DNA of 64,000 bases, from assembly GCF_003054055.1 (NCBI RefSeq), contig NZ_QBKI01000005.1, positions 62,001-126,000 of the forward strand. Reading direction: 5' to 3'. The notes beneath the pieces are model-generated. The model was not told the DNA's origin. It searched no databases and saw only the letters and a list, made by a program, of their open reading frames with translations. The DNA comes from Pontibacter mucosus. Lineage in GTDB: Bacteria > Bacteroidota > Bacteroidia > Cytophagales > Hymenobacteraceae. Every line of letters begins with the position of its first letter. The first letter of the stretch is position 1. This document shows, piece by piece, positions 34,817-44,600 of this stretch. The translations under genes and the position numbers were made by a program.

Positions 34817-34849
34817 CAAAAAGCCCCTGCTTTGGCAGGGGCTTTTTGC
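34816..34849. terminator. Terminator after the Cys-rich lipoprotein gene
   Basis: GCAAAAAGCCCCTGC pairs perfectly with GCAGGGGCTTTTTGC around a 4-nt loop. It is flanked by A and T runs, so it should serve both this gene and the convergent universal stress protein gene. Confidence 0.9.
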
Positions 34850-34884
34850 TTACTGCACTACGGCAGATTTATCTCATAGTAGAG

Positions 34885-35736
34885 CTACTTTTTTCCGTGC
34901 AGGATTAAGAGCGGCACCTTTGCCTGGTAGGTCATGCGCTCGGCAAGGCTCTGCGTGAACAGGCTCTTCAGAAATCCTTTCTCTCTTCTCACCATCGCCA
35001 GCACATCACCGCCAGCCTGGTTATAGAATTCCATCAGCCCCTCGTCGCGGTGCCTGTTTACCAGCTCCTGAAACGTGAGCGGCACATCCGGGAAAAGCCC
35101 CTGCATTTCCAGCCTGAAGGCGGCAGCCTCCTCGCCATCCTGCTCCCCCGGCTTTTTAACAATGTGCACCACATCAATCTTGGCTCCGAAGCAACTGCCC
35201 AGCTGTACTACCTCCCGCATCGCTGCAATGTCCTCCTCACTGTAATCCGATGCGTAGACGATGCGCTCCACTTTGGCTGGCGCGGCGTCCCGAGGCACAG
35301 AGAGCACCGGGCATTTCACCTCTTCCATCACGGCCTCAGTATTGCTCCCTATCAGCAGTTCTTCCATGGTGCTGTCGCAGCCGGTAGTACCCATCACAAT
35401 CAAATCGTAGTTCTCCTGCTTGCTCAGTTGCTTGGCCACATCCGTTAGGAGCGCCTCTTTAACCAGGAAATCACAGGTAAAACCGCCGTCGCGGTTGGCG
35501 CCATACGTTTCTTCCAGATGTAGCACGGTTGCTTTCAGTTTGTCGGTAGCGTTGCGCATCTGCTCCCCCAGCAGCTCGCTTGCCACCAACGCCGTTTCGG
35601 ACGTGTCTACAATAGGCAGGTGCACCACGTGCAACAGCGTGAGGTGGGCCCCCGCGTGCTGGGCGATATGCACTGCGTACTCTACGGCTTTATCCGACGT
35701 GCCGGAAAAATCCGTAGGACATAGTATTTTGTTCAT
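34885..35736 (-). CDS. Universal stress protein with two UspA domains
   Basis: 283 residues holding two UspA domains. The first begins MNKILCPTDFSGTSDKAVEYAVHIA and carries IVMGTTGCDSTMEELLIGSNTEAV, close to the ATP-binding GxxGxxxxxxxGS pattern. The second begins ERIVYASDYSEEDIAAMREVV and is more divergent, ending AKVPLLILHGKK. Two-domain Usp proteins of this length are common in Bacteroidota and associated with stress survival. The protein is cytoplasmic. A 260-bp upstream region separates it from the otsAB-like gene. Confidence 0.92.
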   Translation of the reverse strand: MNKILCPTDFSGTSDKAVEYAVHIAQHAGAHLTLLHVVHLPIVDTSETALVASELLGEQMRNATDKLKATVLHLEETYGANRDGGFTCDFLVKEALLTDVAKQLSKQENYDLIVMGTTGCDSTMEELLIGSNTEAVMEEVKCPVLSVPRDAAPAKVERIVYASDYSEEDIAAMREVVQLGSCFGAKIDVVHIVKKPGEQDGEEAAAFRLEMQGLFPDVPLTFQELVNRHRDEGLMEFYNQAGGDVLAMVRREKGFLKSLFTQSLAERMTYQAKVPLLILHGKK

Positions 35737-35941
35737 TCTCGTGTTGGTTGTTTTAGTGCATGCTTGATTATATCAACATATTACTATCTATAAAGGAAAT
35801 ATACAATGGAACAGCTGGTATTTTTTTAACGCTCTTTAGAAATGCCAACCGCAGGTTGCACTACAGACACTGTTTCAATTAAAAGTCCAATTACTACCAT
35901 ATAGCAACGCTACTAGTTTTACGGCAATTGGTACAAAAAAC

Positions 35942-35980
35942 AAAAGCCTCACCCGAACAATGTTCACCGGTGAGGCTTTT
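35942..35980 (-). terminator. Terminator after the otsAB-like gene
   Basis: AAAAGCCTCACC and GGTGAGGCTTTT pair perfectly around a 15-nt loop. On the minus strand the stem is followed by TTTTGTTTTTT. A TATACTT copy sits at its right edge. Confidence 0.82.
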
Positions 35981-35995
35981 ATACTTTTCAATTTA

Positions 35996-38215
35996 TCAGC
36001 CAGTCATGAGCGCGCCGCCCGTCGCCTGCTCCTGGTTAGTGCCCTGCAGCAAGCGCTCCAGCATCTCCCGGGCCTCCTGGCAGGTATCCACATGGTACTT
36101 CGCCACAGAGGACGCATTACCTACCTTTATGGTGTAGGCGTTGCGCGGCATAGCTTTAAAGATATCCTCATCGCCCCAGTCGTCGCCCACGGCCATCACA
36201 AACTTGTGCGGGAACTTGCTCAGCCAGTAGCTTGACGCCTTGCCTTTGTTTATCTCCTGGGCCTTCACCTCCACGGCCATCTGCCCATCCAGCACCTGCA
36301 GGTTGCTGTTGGTAGCCAGGAAGTTGAGGTGGCTCACCAACTCACGGGCACGCAACTCGCCCAGGCCGGTTTCCACGCGGCGGTAATGCCACACCAGCGA
36401 ATATTCCTTCTCCTCGATAAAGGAGCCGGGCGTGCGGTCAACGTACAGGTCCAGAATCAGGCGGATGTCTTTTTTCCAGTCATCCATCAGGCTGAGCATG
36501 GTTTGCCAGCCCGTGCCACGCTGTTTTATCCAAACGCCGTGCTCGGCAATAATATCGATGTTGAGGTGGCCCAGCCAGTCCTGCATGGTAGCTTTCTCGC
36601 GGCTGCTCATCACCACCACCCTGTTCTTCGGATCGTTGCCCAGGCGCTCCAGCAGGTCCATCAGGTCATCATCGGGGCGTGCCATCAGCGGCCGGTTGCG
36701 GTAGTCTACCAGGGCGCCGTCATACTCCAGGAAGAACAGGCGCGAGCTGGCCGACTCGTAGGCGTTGCTCATCTCCAGGAAGGTAGACTCGTCGAGGTAA
36801 GTGGTAGCCAGCGACAGCTGCTTTATCTTGACATAAGACAGGCGGTCCATGAACATGCTGACCCAGTGATGGATGTTGTAGCGCTGCAGCGACTCCTGCA
36901 TGTTGGCCATGTGCTGCACCTGCTCCTCTTCCGGCATCGTAAGCGCCTGGTAGATGGACTCCACCATCTGGTTGATATCGTTCGGGTTGATGAGAACGGC
37001 GTCGGAAAGCTCCTTGGAGGCCCCGGCCATCTCACTAAGTATAAGCACCCCTTTCTTGTCGAGCTTGCTGGCCACGTACTCCTTGCACACCAGGTTCATG
37101 CCGTCGCGCATCGGGGTTACGAGCGCCACATCGGCCATGCGGTAGAAGGCCGAAAGCGTTTCCAGTGGGTAGGAGCGGTAAAAGTACTGGATTGGGTTCC
37201 AGCTGATGTGGCTATACTTACCATTGATGCGGCCCACCAGCTCGTCCACCTCCTCTTTGAGCTCTTTATACTTCTCCACTGCATCGCGGCTTGGCACCAC
37301 CAGCATCAGCAGCGTTACCTTGTCATGAAACTCGGGGTATTTCTCCAGGAACAGCTCAAAGGCCCGCAGGCGCTGCGGGATACCTTTCGAGTAGTCGAGG
37401 CGGTCGATGGAAAGTATGATTTTTTCGGCGTTGAGGTTGCTCTTATAAATCCGCTCGCGCTTCATCACTTCGTCGGTAGCGGCAGTGCCCGCATACTTCT
37501 CATAGTCGATGCCCATCGGGAAGGAATCGACCAGGAGCGAGCGGTTTGGCGTGTTGACCCAGCCATGCATGCTGCCATAGCCCACAATGCGGTTCACCGA
37601 GCTCAGGAAGTGGCGCATGTCATCATAGGTATGGAAGCCAATGAGGTCGGCCCCCAGCATGCCCTCCAGCAGCTCCTTGCGCCAGGGCAGCAGGCGGAAA
37701 ACCTCGTAGCTGGGGAACGGAATGTGCTGGAAAAAACCGATGGTGCTGTCGGGCAGCCGCTCGCGCAGCATGCTTGGCAGCAGCAGCAGCTGATAATCGT
37801 GCACCCAAATCGTATCCTCCGGACCGGCCTGCGCCACTACCGCCTCACAGTACTTCTGGTTCACTTCCACGTAGGTTTCCCAGAGCTGCTGGTCGTAAAT
37901 GGCATACTGGCTGAAGTAGTGGAAAGTGGGCCAGAGCGTCTCGTTGCTGAAGCCTTCGTAGAACTCCTTTATCTCGGTTTCGGTCAGAAAAACGGGGCTC
38001 ATGTTCTCCCCTACCAGGTCAGAGGCAATCTGCTGCTGCTTCTCCGGCGCTGTCACCACCAGTCCCGGCCACCCAATCCAGAGGTTATCCCCCTGTTTAT
38101 AGATGGAGCCCAAGCCGGTAGCCAGGCCTCCCTCACTTGTTTTGTAGCTCAGTTCCCCGTCTTTCTCTTGCAACTTTACAGGTAGCCTGTTCGATACGAT
38201 AATCAGTTTTGCCAT
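35996..38215 (-). CDS. otsA: Trehalose-6-phosphate synthase fused to a (degenerate) trehalose-phosphatase domain
   Basis: 740 residues from the ATG at 38213-38215 ([13 protein letters not shown]). The GT20 synthase half has [47 protein letters not shown] and [12 protein letters not shown], so T6P synthesis from a nucleotide-glucose and glucose-6-phosphate is expected. The C-terminal HAD half (about 485-735) keeps [10 protein letters not shown]. However, motif I reads FLEYDGAL instead of DYDGTL: the nucleophile Asp is Glu497, and the Thr is Ala501. Motif II, MSSREK, is also unusual. Phosphatase activity is therefore doubtful. The gene is the leftmost member of the trehalose/alpha-glucan region. 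Confidence 0.92.
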   Translation of the reverse strand: MAKLIIVSNRLPVKLQEKDGELSYKTSEGGLATGLGSIYKQGDNLWIGWPGLVVTAPEKQQQIASDLVGENMSPVFLTETEIKEFYEGFSNETLWPTFHYFSQYAIYDQQLWETYVEVNQKYCEAVVAQAGPEDTIWVHDYQLLLLPSMLRERLPDSTIGFFQHIPFPSYEVFRLLPWRKELLEGMLGADLIGFHTYDDMRHFLSSVNRIVGYGSMHGWVNTPNRSLLVDSFPMGIDYEKYAGTAATDEVMKRERIYKSNLNAEKIILSIDRLDYSKGIPQRLRAFELFLEKYPEFHDKVTLLMLVVPSRDAVEKYKELKEEVDELVGRINGKYSHISWNPIQYFYRSYPLETLSAFYRMADVALVTPMRDGMNLVCKEYVASKLDKKGVLILSEMAGASKELSDAVLINPNDINQMVESIYQALTMPEEEQVQHMANMQESLQRYNIHHWVSMFMDRLSYVKIKQLSLATTYLDESTFLEMSNAYESASSRLFFLEYDGALVDYRNRPLMARPDDDLMDLLERLGNDPKNRVVVMSSREKATMQDWLGHLNIDIIAEHGVWIKQRGTGWQTMLSLMDDWKKDIRLILDLYVDRTPGSFIEEKEYSLVWHYRRVETGLGELRARELVSHLNFLATNSNLQVLDGQMAVEVKAQEINKGKASSYWLSKFPHKFVMAVGDDWGDEDIFKAMPRNAYTIKVGNASSVAKYHVDTCQEAREMLERLLQGTNQEQATGGALMTG

Positions 38216-38605
38216 GCTCTGTGGTAATTTCCCCGGCAAGCAGTGCAGCAGGTAGATTAGCTGTGTATAAAGTACTGCAGTTTGCGCCGGGTAATTGTTT
38301 TTTCCTGTGGTTGATACACATCAACCTACCTCACATACGTATAATCAGCGCAGCACGTTCTATAATATAGGAAAATATATATTGACGGATGATTAGCAGG
38401 TACTTGCCCTGTGCCAGACCATCTTATTCAGAAAGTGTACTTTCGCCGGCAAGTATAAATCATGGTGTCCCCGGTTTACATACTGCTCCTGGTGCTGCTG
38501 TGTTTAAATCAAAAGCATTACTTAGGCAGCAGGTTGTGCCGGCCTGGTTTGCCGCTGTAGCAGGGCTTTCGTAACTTAGCTTCTGCCCTTATAAAAGCAT
38601 TAACT
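38216..38605. other. 390-bp divergent intergenic region
   Basis: No supportable gene. It contains the promoter of the UPF0316 gene (listed separately), an AAGTATA copy at 38451, and presumably the otsAB-like promoter near 38250-38350, for which I see no clear match to the consensus. Confidence 0.5.
38548..38579 (+). promoter_or_regulatory. Putative promoter of the UPF0316 gene
   Basis: TTTG (38548-38551) and TAACTTAG (38572-38579) are separated by 20 bp, one mismatch from the Bacteroidota -33/-7 consensus. The start codon lies 27 bp further on. Confidence 0.45.
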
Positions 38606-39205
38606 ATGGATTTTTTCGATGGTATCGACCCGACGATTGTAGATTGGGTAATCATACCTGCCCTTATTTTCTTAGCCCGTATCTGCGACGTTACCCTGGG
38701 CACCCTCCGCATTGTGTTTGTCTCAAAAGGCAATAAGGTAGTGGCCCCCATACTTGGCTTCCTGGAGGTGCTTATCTGGCTCGTGGCGATTACGCAGGTG
38801 ATGGAGAACCTGGACAACGTGGCCTCTTACCTGGCCTGGGCCGGTGGCTTTGCGATGGGTAACTTTCTGGGGTTGCGGGTGGAGCAGAAGCTGGCGCTGG
38901 GGCAAATGGTGGTGCGCGTCATTACCGTGGAGCCGGCCGATGAGCTTATCAAGCGGCTTTCCGGCCACGGCTATCGCCTTACCTGCGTGGATGCCCGCGG
39001 CACCCGCGGCAAGGTAAACCTGTTGTTTATGATCGTGAAGCGCAAAAAGCTGCAGCACGTGCTCGATATTATCCGCAGCTACAACCCGCAGGCGTTTTAC
39101 TCGATAGAGGATGTGCGCTCCGTGGCCGATGTGGAGGTGCCACAGGCCAAGGAAGAGCGCCAGGTAAGCTTGTCGCGGTTTTTCCCGCTCAGAAAAGGAA
39201 AGTAG
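38606..39205 (+). CDS. UPF0316/DUF2179-type membrane protein
   Basis: 199 residues. Three N-terminal membrane segments (WVIIPALIFLARICDVTLG, VVAPILGFLEVLIWLVAITQ, YLAWAGGFAMGNFLG) are followed by a cytoplasmic DUF2179-like domain (about 100-175: QMVVRVITVEPADELIKRL, LLFMIVKRKKLQHVLDII, NPQAFYSIEDVRSV). This is the UPF0316 family layout. Its biochemical role is not established; DUF2179 domains are thought to bind small ligands. It is a single gene between terminators and sits in the sugar region without an evident link to it. Confidence 0.88.
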   Translation: MDFFDGIDPTIVDWVIIPALIFLARICDVTLGTLRIVFVSKGNKVVAPILGFLEVLIWLVAITQVMENLDNVASYLAWAGGFAMGNFLGLRVEQKLALGQMVVRVITVEPADELIKRLSGHGYRLTCVDARGTRGKVNLLFMIVKRKKLQHVLDIIRSYNPQAFYSIEDVRSVADVEVPQAKEERQVSLSRFFPLRKGK

Positions 39206-39275
39206 ACAAAATTAAAGTATAGCTTTTCCTCTCGTGAAAAGTATAAGCTTCCGTTACTATATCATCATACAGTAT

Positions 39276-39316
39276 AGCGCCCCGCCAAAGTATAAAATAT
39301 ACTTTGGCGGGGCGCT
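39276..39316. terminator. Terminator between the UPF0316 gene and glgB
   Basis: AGCGCCCCGCCAAAGTATA pairs perfectly with its complement ending GGCGGGGCGCT, leaving a 3-nt loop. The inner third of the stem is AAAGTATA/TATACTTT, so the common heptamer forms the hairpin top. The flanking genes converge. Confidence 0.88.
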
Positions 39317-39343
39317 ATTTATACTTTGCCCGGCGTATTTTTT

Positions 39344-41662
39344 CTACTGATGCTGTCCATTCGTCAGCTTAAAGTATACCACACTCAGCGGCGGCAGCTT
39401 CAGGGTCATGGAGTGGGCCTGGCCATGGAACGGCTCTGCCATCGTCTGCACCGGTTCCAGGTTGTGCACATCGCTGCCGCCGTAGCGCCTGTCGTCGGAG
39501 TTGAAGATCTGCACCCATTTACCGGCATGCGGGACGCCGATGCGGTAGTGCTCGTGCAGGGCCGGCGTAAAGTTGCATACCACCAGTATCTCCTCCTCCG
39601 GCTTGTCAGCCTTGCGCAGAAAACTCATCACCGAGTTATGGGCATCGTTCAGGTCTACCCACTGGAAACCCTCCGGGCTGAAGCTGTGCCGGTACATGCC
39701 GGGTTCTGCCTTGTAGATAGCATTTAGCTCGCGCAGTAACTGTTGTATGCCCTGGTGGTTAGGATACTGCAGCAGGTGCCAGTCCAGGCTGCTGTCGTGG
39801 TTCCACTCACTGCCCTGGGCAAGCTCGGCTCCCATAAACATGAGCTTGCTGCCCGGGTGCGCAAACATGTAGGCATAGAGCGCACGCAGGTTGGCAAAGC
39901 GCTGCCACTCATCGCCGGGCATCTTGCCCAGCAGGGAGCCCTTGCCATGCACCACCTCGTCGTGGGAGAGCGGCAGCATGAACCTTTCCGAGAAAGCGTA
40001 AACCAGGCTGAAAGTGATCTCGCCCTGGTGGTAGCGGCGGTAAATCGGGTCTTTGGAGAAGTAGTGCAGCGTGTCGTGCATCCATCCCATCATCCACTTC
40101 ATGTTAAAACCAAGCCCGCCATTTTCCACCGGACCCGTTACGGCAGGCCAGGCCGTAGACTCCTCTGCAATGGTAAGCACCTCGGGGAAGGTTTTGTGCA
40201 CCGCCTGGTTGAATTCCTTCAGCAAGGAGATCGCCTCCAGGTTCTCGCGCCCCCCGTGCTCGTTCGGAATCCACTCGCCTTCCTTGCGGCTGTAATCCAA
40301 GTATAGCATCGAGGCGACAGCATCCACCCGCAGGCCATCCACGTGGTATTTATCCAGCCAGAACAAGGCGTTACTGATCAAAAAGGAGCGCACCTCGTTG
40401 CGGCCGTAGTTAAAAATGTAGCTGTTCCAGTCCGGATGGAAGCCTTTGCGCGGGTCAGCGTGCTCAAACAGATGCGTCCCGTCGAAGTAGGCCAGCCCGT
40501 GCTCGTCGGAAGGGAAGTGCGAGGGCACCCAGTCCATGATAACGCCGATGCCGTGCTGGTGCAGCACATCGATCAGGTGCATCAGATCGGTTGGGGAGCC
40601 CAGCAGGCTGTGCGCCGCAAAGTAACCGGTAATCTGGTAGCCCCACGAGCCGCTAAACGGGTGGTGCATCACGGGCATCAGTTCCACGTGCGTGTAGCCC
40701 ATCTCTTTTACATAGGCAGGTAATTCCTCAGCCAGTTCGCGGTAGGTGAGCGGGCGGTTGTTGTCCTCGGGCTTGCGGCGCCAGGAGCCCAGGTGCAGCT
40801 CGTACACGCTGTAGGGCTGCGGCTGGCCCGCTTTGTTTTTACGCTCCTCCAGCCAGGCCTGGTCCTGCCACTCATACGTTAGTTCGCTCACGATGGAGGC
40901 GGTTTGCGGCGGTACCTCGCGGCAGAAGGCAAAGGGGTCGCTCTTCTCCACGTGGTAGAGGTGGTATTTGGATTTGATGTGGTACTTGTACATCATGCCC
41001 GTGCGCACGTCGGGGATAAACCCTTCCCAAATACCCGAACCGTCCTGGCGAATGTGCAGCTGGTGGCTCCCGCGGCTCCAGCCGTTGAATTCGCCCATCA
41101 CTGATACCTCCTCTGCGTTCGGAGCCCACACGGCAAAGTATGTTCCCGGCCGCCCGTGCATCTCCATCGGGTGCGAGCCTAGCTTCTGGTACAGACTATA
41201 GTGCTTTCCTTCCTTAAACAGGTAGATGTCGAAGTCCGTGAGAAGACTGGCATACCACACCGGCTGGTCCGGCTGCTGCTCCGCCGGTGCAGTCACACCA
41301 CCGGCCTCCGCTGTCTTGGCGGCAGGGGCTTTGGCTTTGGCGCGTGTGCGGGTTTTGGCTTTCACCACCTCCTGCCCCCCCTCCTTAGCAGCTACCTGCA
41401 CCGGCACCTCGTCCGCCTTCTTGGGCCTCCCGCGCTTCTTGGCGGGCGCGGCTTCCGGTGCTGTCAGGGGCAATCCCATTTCGGCGGCAGGAACCTCAGC
41501 TTCCTTTTTGCGGCCCCGCCTGGCGGCGGGCTTGGCTGCACCCGCAGTTTCTTCAGGGGCCAGCGGCTTCTCCTGCGCTCCTCCTAAAGCACCTGGGTTG
41601 GCCTCGGTTACTTTGTTTTGATCGGTAGTCTCGGGGGTATTGGGTTCTTTTCTCTTAGCCAT
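39344..41662 (-). CDS. glgB: 1,4-alpha-glucan branching enzyme with basic AT-hook-like N-terminal extension
   Basis: 772 residues. From about 135 on it is a normal GlgB: a CBM48 region (GTYFAVWAPNAEEVSVMGEF), a GH13 barrel with the nucleophile Asp in GLRVDAVASMLY (about 446) and the acid Glu in TIAEESTAWP (about 499), LSHDEVVHGKGSL, and a C-terminal beta domain. The enzyme forms alpha-1,6 branches in glucan. The first 134 residues are low-complexity Ala/Lys/Pro/Glu with basic patches RRGRKK (48-53), KKRGRPKK (75-82) and KTRTRAKAKAK (103-113). The RGRPKK patch is a textbook AT-hook core. The start overlaps the treS-mak stop by 8 bp, which supports this long N-terminus. Confidence 0.95.
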   Translation of the reverse strand: MAKRKEPNTPETTDQNKVTEANPGALGGAQEKPLAPEETAGAAKPAARRGRKKEAEVPAAEMGLPLTAPEAAPAKKRGRPKKADEVPVQVAAKEGGQEVVKAKTRTRAKAKAPAAKTAEAGGVTAPAEQQPDQPVWYASLLTDFDIYLFKEGKHYSLYQKLGSHPMEMHGRPGTYFAVWAPNAEEVSVMGEFNGWSRGSHQLHIRQDGSGIWEGFIPDVRTGMMYKYHIKSKYHLYHVEKSDPFAFCREVPPQTASIVSELTYEWQDQAWLEERKNKAGQPQPYSVYELHLGSWRRKPEDNNRPLTYRELAEELPAYVKEMGYTHVELMPVMHHPFSGSWGYQITGYFAAHSLLGSPTDLMHLIDVLHQHGIGVIMDWVPSHFPSDEHGLAYFDGTHLFEHADPRKGFHPDWNSYIFNYGRNEVRSFLISNALFWLDKYHVDGLRVDAVASMLYLDYSRKEGEWIPNEHGGRENLEAISLLKEFNQAVHKTFPEVLTIAEESTAWPAVTGPVENGGLGFNMKWMMGWMHDTLHYFSKDPIYRRYHQGEITFSLVYAFSERFMLPLSHDEVVHGKGSLLGKMPGDEWQRFANLRALYAYMFAHPGSKLMFMGAELAQGSEWNHDSSLDWHLLQYPNHQGIQQLLRELNAIYKAEPGMYRHSFSPEGFQWVDLNDAHNSVMSFLRKADKPEEEILVVCNFTPALHEHYRIGVPHAGKWVQIFNSDDRRYGGSDVHNLEPVQTMAEPFHGQAHSMTLKLPPLSVVYFKLTNGQHQ

Positions 41663-44600
41663 TCTTATACTTTTTCATGATGTACTTGATGCCTCTGATA
41701 GGGATGAGCACCCAATCCGGACGGTTATTCAGTTCATAGCCCAGCTCATAGATCGCTTTCTCCAGCAGGAAAGTATGGATGAGTGTCTCAAAGTCCTCTT
41801 CCTTGGCCGGTACAATGCCAGTACCCATGGTTTTGCCCAGGTAGGCGTGCATGTAGAAGCCGCTGGCATAGTGGTACCATTGCTCGGCCCAGGCCTCCAG
41901 GTAATCCACATCCTCCTTGCGCAGCCCCTCCTCCTGGAACAGGGCGCTGTAGGCGGCATAGTGGAACGAGCGGATCATACCGGCCACATCGCGCAGGGCA
42001 GAGCGCTTGAGACGGCGCTCACTGAAGGAGCGGGCCGGCTCGCCCTCAAAGTCGATGATGTAGAAATCCTTGCCTGTGAACAGCACCTGGCCCAAGTGGT
42101 AATCGCCGTGGGTCCTGATCTTCTGGGTATCTATCTTATGGGCAAAAATCATCTTGAGGCGATCCAGGATCTCACCGCGCATCTGCAGCACCTCCTCGGC
42201 CTCTGCGCGCACCTGCTCCGACAGCTCCGGCAGGTGTTTCTGCAGGCTATCGAAGTTGCTGCGCACCAGCGAGGTGAGCGAGGAATAAAGCGAGCGCTGG
42301 TAGTGCAGCGAGAAGTTCTCCGGCACAAAGTCCTTGTTACCGTTGATGGAACCGAGCGCCAGGTGCATTTCTGCCGTGCGGCTGCCCAGCAACTCCAGGC
42401 GTTCCACGTGGGCGCCGCCTATCTGCAGCTGCACCTCCTCCGGAATCTCAGTGAAAGCCAGCGGCCGCGACAGGGAGCCGGAAACCGCATTCGCTTTCAG
42501 GCGCTCGGTCTGCGTTTTCAGGCGCTCGTAAAGGCGCTTGAGCGAGTCGCCGAAGTAGCTCCAGGCATCGCCCTGGTTGGGCACCAACTCCTGCAGCATC
42601 ATCAGCACCATAGGCGGTTTGTTGCCCTCTTGCTGCTCCAGCGAGCCCAGGTAGCGCGGCACATGTTCAAAGCCCACCTGCTCGGTCAGCATCTGCACCA
42701 CCTCCACGTCCGGGTTCAGGGTGCGGTCCAGCTTGCGGTATATCTTCATGAAGAAGGCGTTGTTGTATACGATGGACGTATTGCTCTGCTCAGCCGACAG
42801 GATTCTAGAGGTAAGAGGTCCTTCCATGTTCTTCAGTTCCGAGGCTACCTCCCGGTGGCTGTAGCCCACCAACTCTGCCCCCTCGTGGCGAAGCTTCTTG
42901 CGGCGCACCATCAGCTGCAGCAGCATCTGCCGGAAATCGTCGCTGTAGAGGGCGTCATACAGGATACCCTCTTTCCCGTCTATACTGACGCGGGCAATAA
43001 CGGCATCAGGGCAGTGGTCGCGCAGCTGCTGCTCCAGATCGCCGGCGGCAAAGGCTATAGGCAGCTGGTATACTTCCGGCAGGCCTTCGTTGTAGCTTAC
43101 CTCCACAAACAGCAGGGAGGCGCCTCCCCCTTTCAGCATCGGCAGCGGCATGTTCTGCACCACCTGCATGCGCTGCAGCGTGCGGGCCTTGCCTCCAAAC
43201 CAGCGGCGCTGCCAGATGTAGTTCGGCAGCACGCGGTTCTCCAGCTCGCGCAGGGTGCGGGCATCAAACGGCTGCCGGAGGTTGCCCATTTTCAGGGCTG
43301 GCCTGGCCTGGTCCTGCACCGACTCCTGCACGACCACCTGCGGCCGCAGTTCCATCCAGTAATAGCCGTGGCCGCTTATGGTAAACAGGTATGGCTCGTC
43401 TTTTATACTTGGGAACTTGTTTTTGCTGAAAACCTCCATCGGAATGTAGCCCTTGTACTCGCGCAGATCCAGCTCCACTGCCTCCGGGAAGCGTGACAGG
43501 TTGGCTATCACCAGGATGGTCTCGTCCTCGTACTCGCGCACGAAGGCCAGCACCTTGGCGTTGCTCGGGTTGAGGAACTTTATACTTCCGCGGCCAAAGG
43601 CTTTGTAACGCTTGCGCATGTTGATGATGCGGCGCATCCACCACAGCAGGGAGTTGGCGTTGTGGTTCTGCGTCTCCACGTTCACCGATTCATACTTATA
43701 CTCCGGGTCGATGATGACAGGCAAGTATAACTTCTGCGGGTTGGCGTCGGAAAAGCCGGCATTGCGGTTGTCGTTCCACTGCATCGGGGTGCGCACGCCG
43801 TCGCGGTCGCCGAGGTAGTAGTTGTCGCCCATGCCGATTTCGTCGCCATAGTATACCACCGGCGTGCCTTTCATCGAGAAGAGCAGCACGTTCATCAGCT
43901 CTATCTTGGCGCGGTCGTTGCCCAGCAGCGGAGCCAGGCGGTGGCGTATACCAAGGTTGATGCGGGCCATCGGGTCCTTGGTGTATACTTTGTACATATA
44001 GTCGCGCTCCTCGTCGGTCACCATCTCCAGCGTCAGTTCGTCGTGGTTGCGCAGGAACATGGCCCACTGGCAGCTCTCGGGTATAGCCGGCGTCTGGTTA
44101 AAGATGTCGATGATCGGGTAGCGGTCCTCCATCTTCACCGACATGAACAGGCGCGGCATGATGGGGAAATGGTAGTTCATGTGGCACTCGTCGCCGTTGC
44201 CAAAGTAGGACGCCGAATCCTCAGGCCACATGTTGGCCTCGGCCAGCAGCAGCTTGCCGCTATACTTCTGGTCCACGTGGGCGCGCAGCTTTTTGAGGAA
44301 GTCGTGCGTCTCGGGCAGGTTCTCGCCGTTCGTTCCCTCGCGCTCAAACAGGTAGGGCACGGCATCCAAACGGAAACCGTCCACCCCCAGATCGAACCAG
44401 TAGTCGAGGGTCCGGAACACCTCTTTCTGCACGGCCGGGTTGTCGTAGTTCAGGTCGGGCTGGTGCGAGAAGAAGCGGTGCCAGTAGTACTGCCCAGCCA
44501 CGGGATCCCAGCTCCAGTTGCTCGGCTCATAGTCGGTAAAGATGATGCGCACATCCTTATACTTGTTCGGGTCGTCGCTCCACACATACCAGTCGCGGTA

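Noticed and set aside
36329..38185. 618-codon plus-strand open frame
   Set aside because: It is the shadow of the otsAB-like gene on the minus strand, whose translation matches GT20 motifs; the plus frame matches no family.
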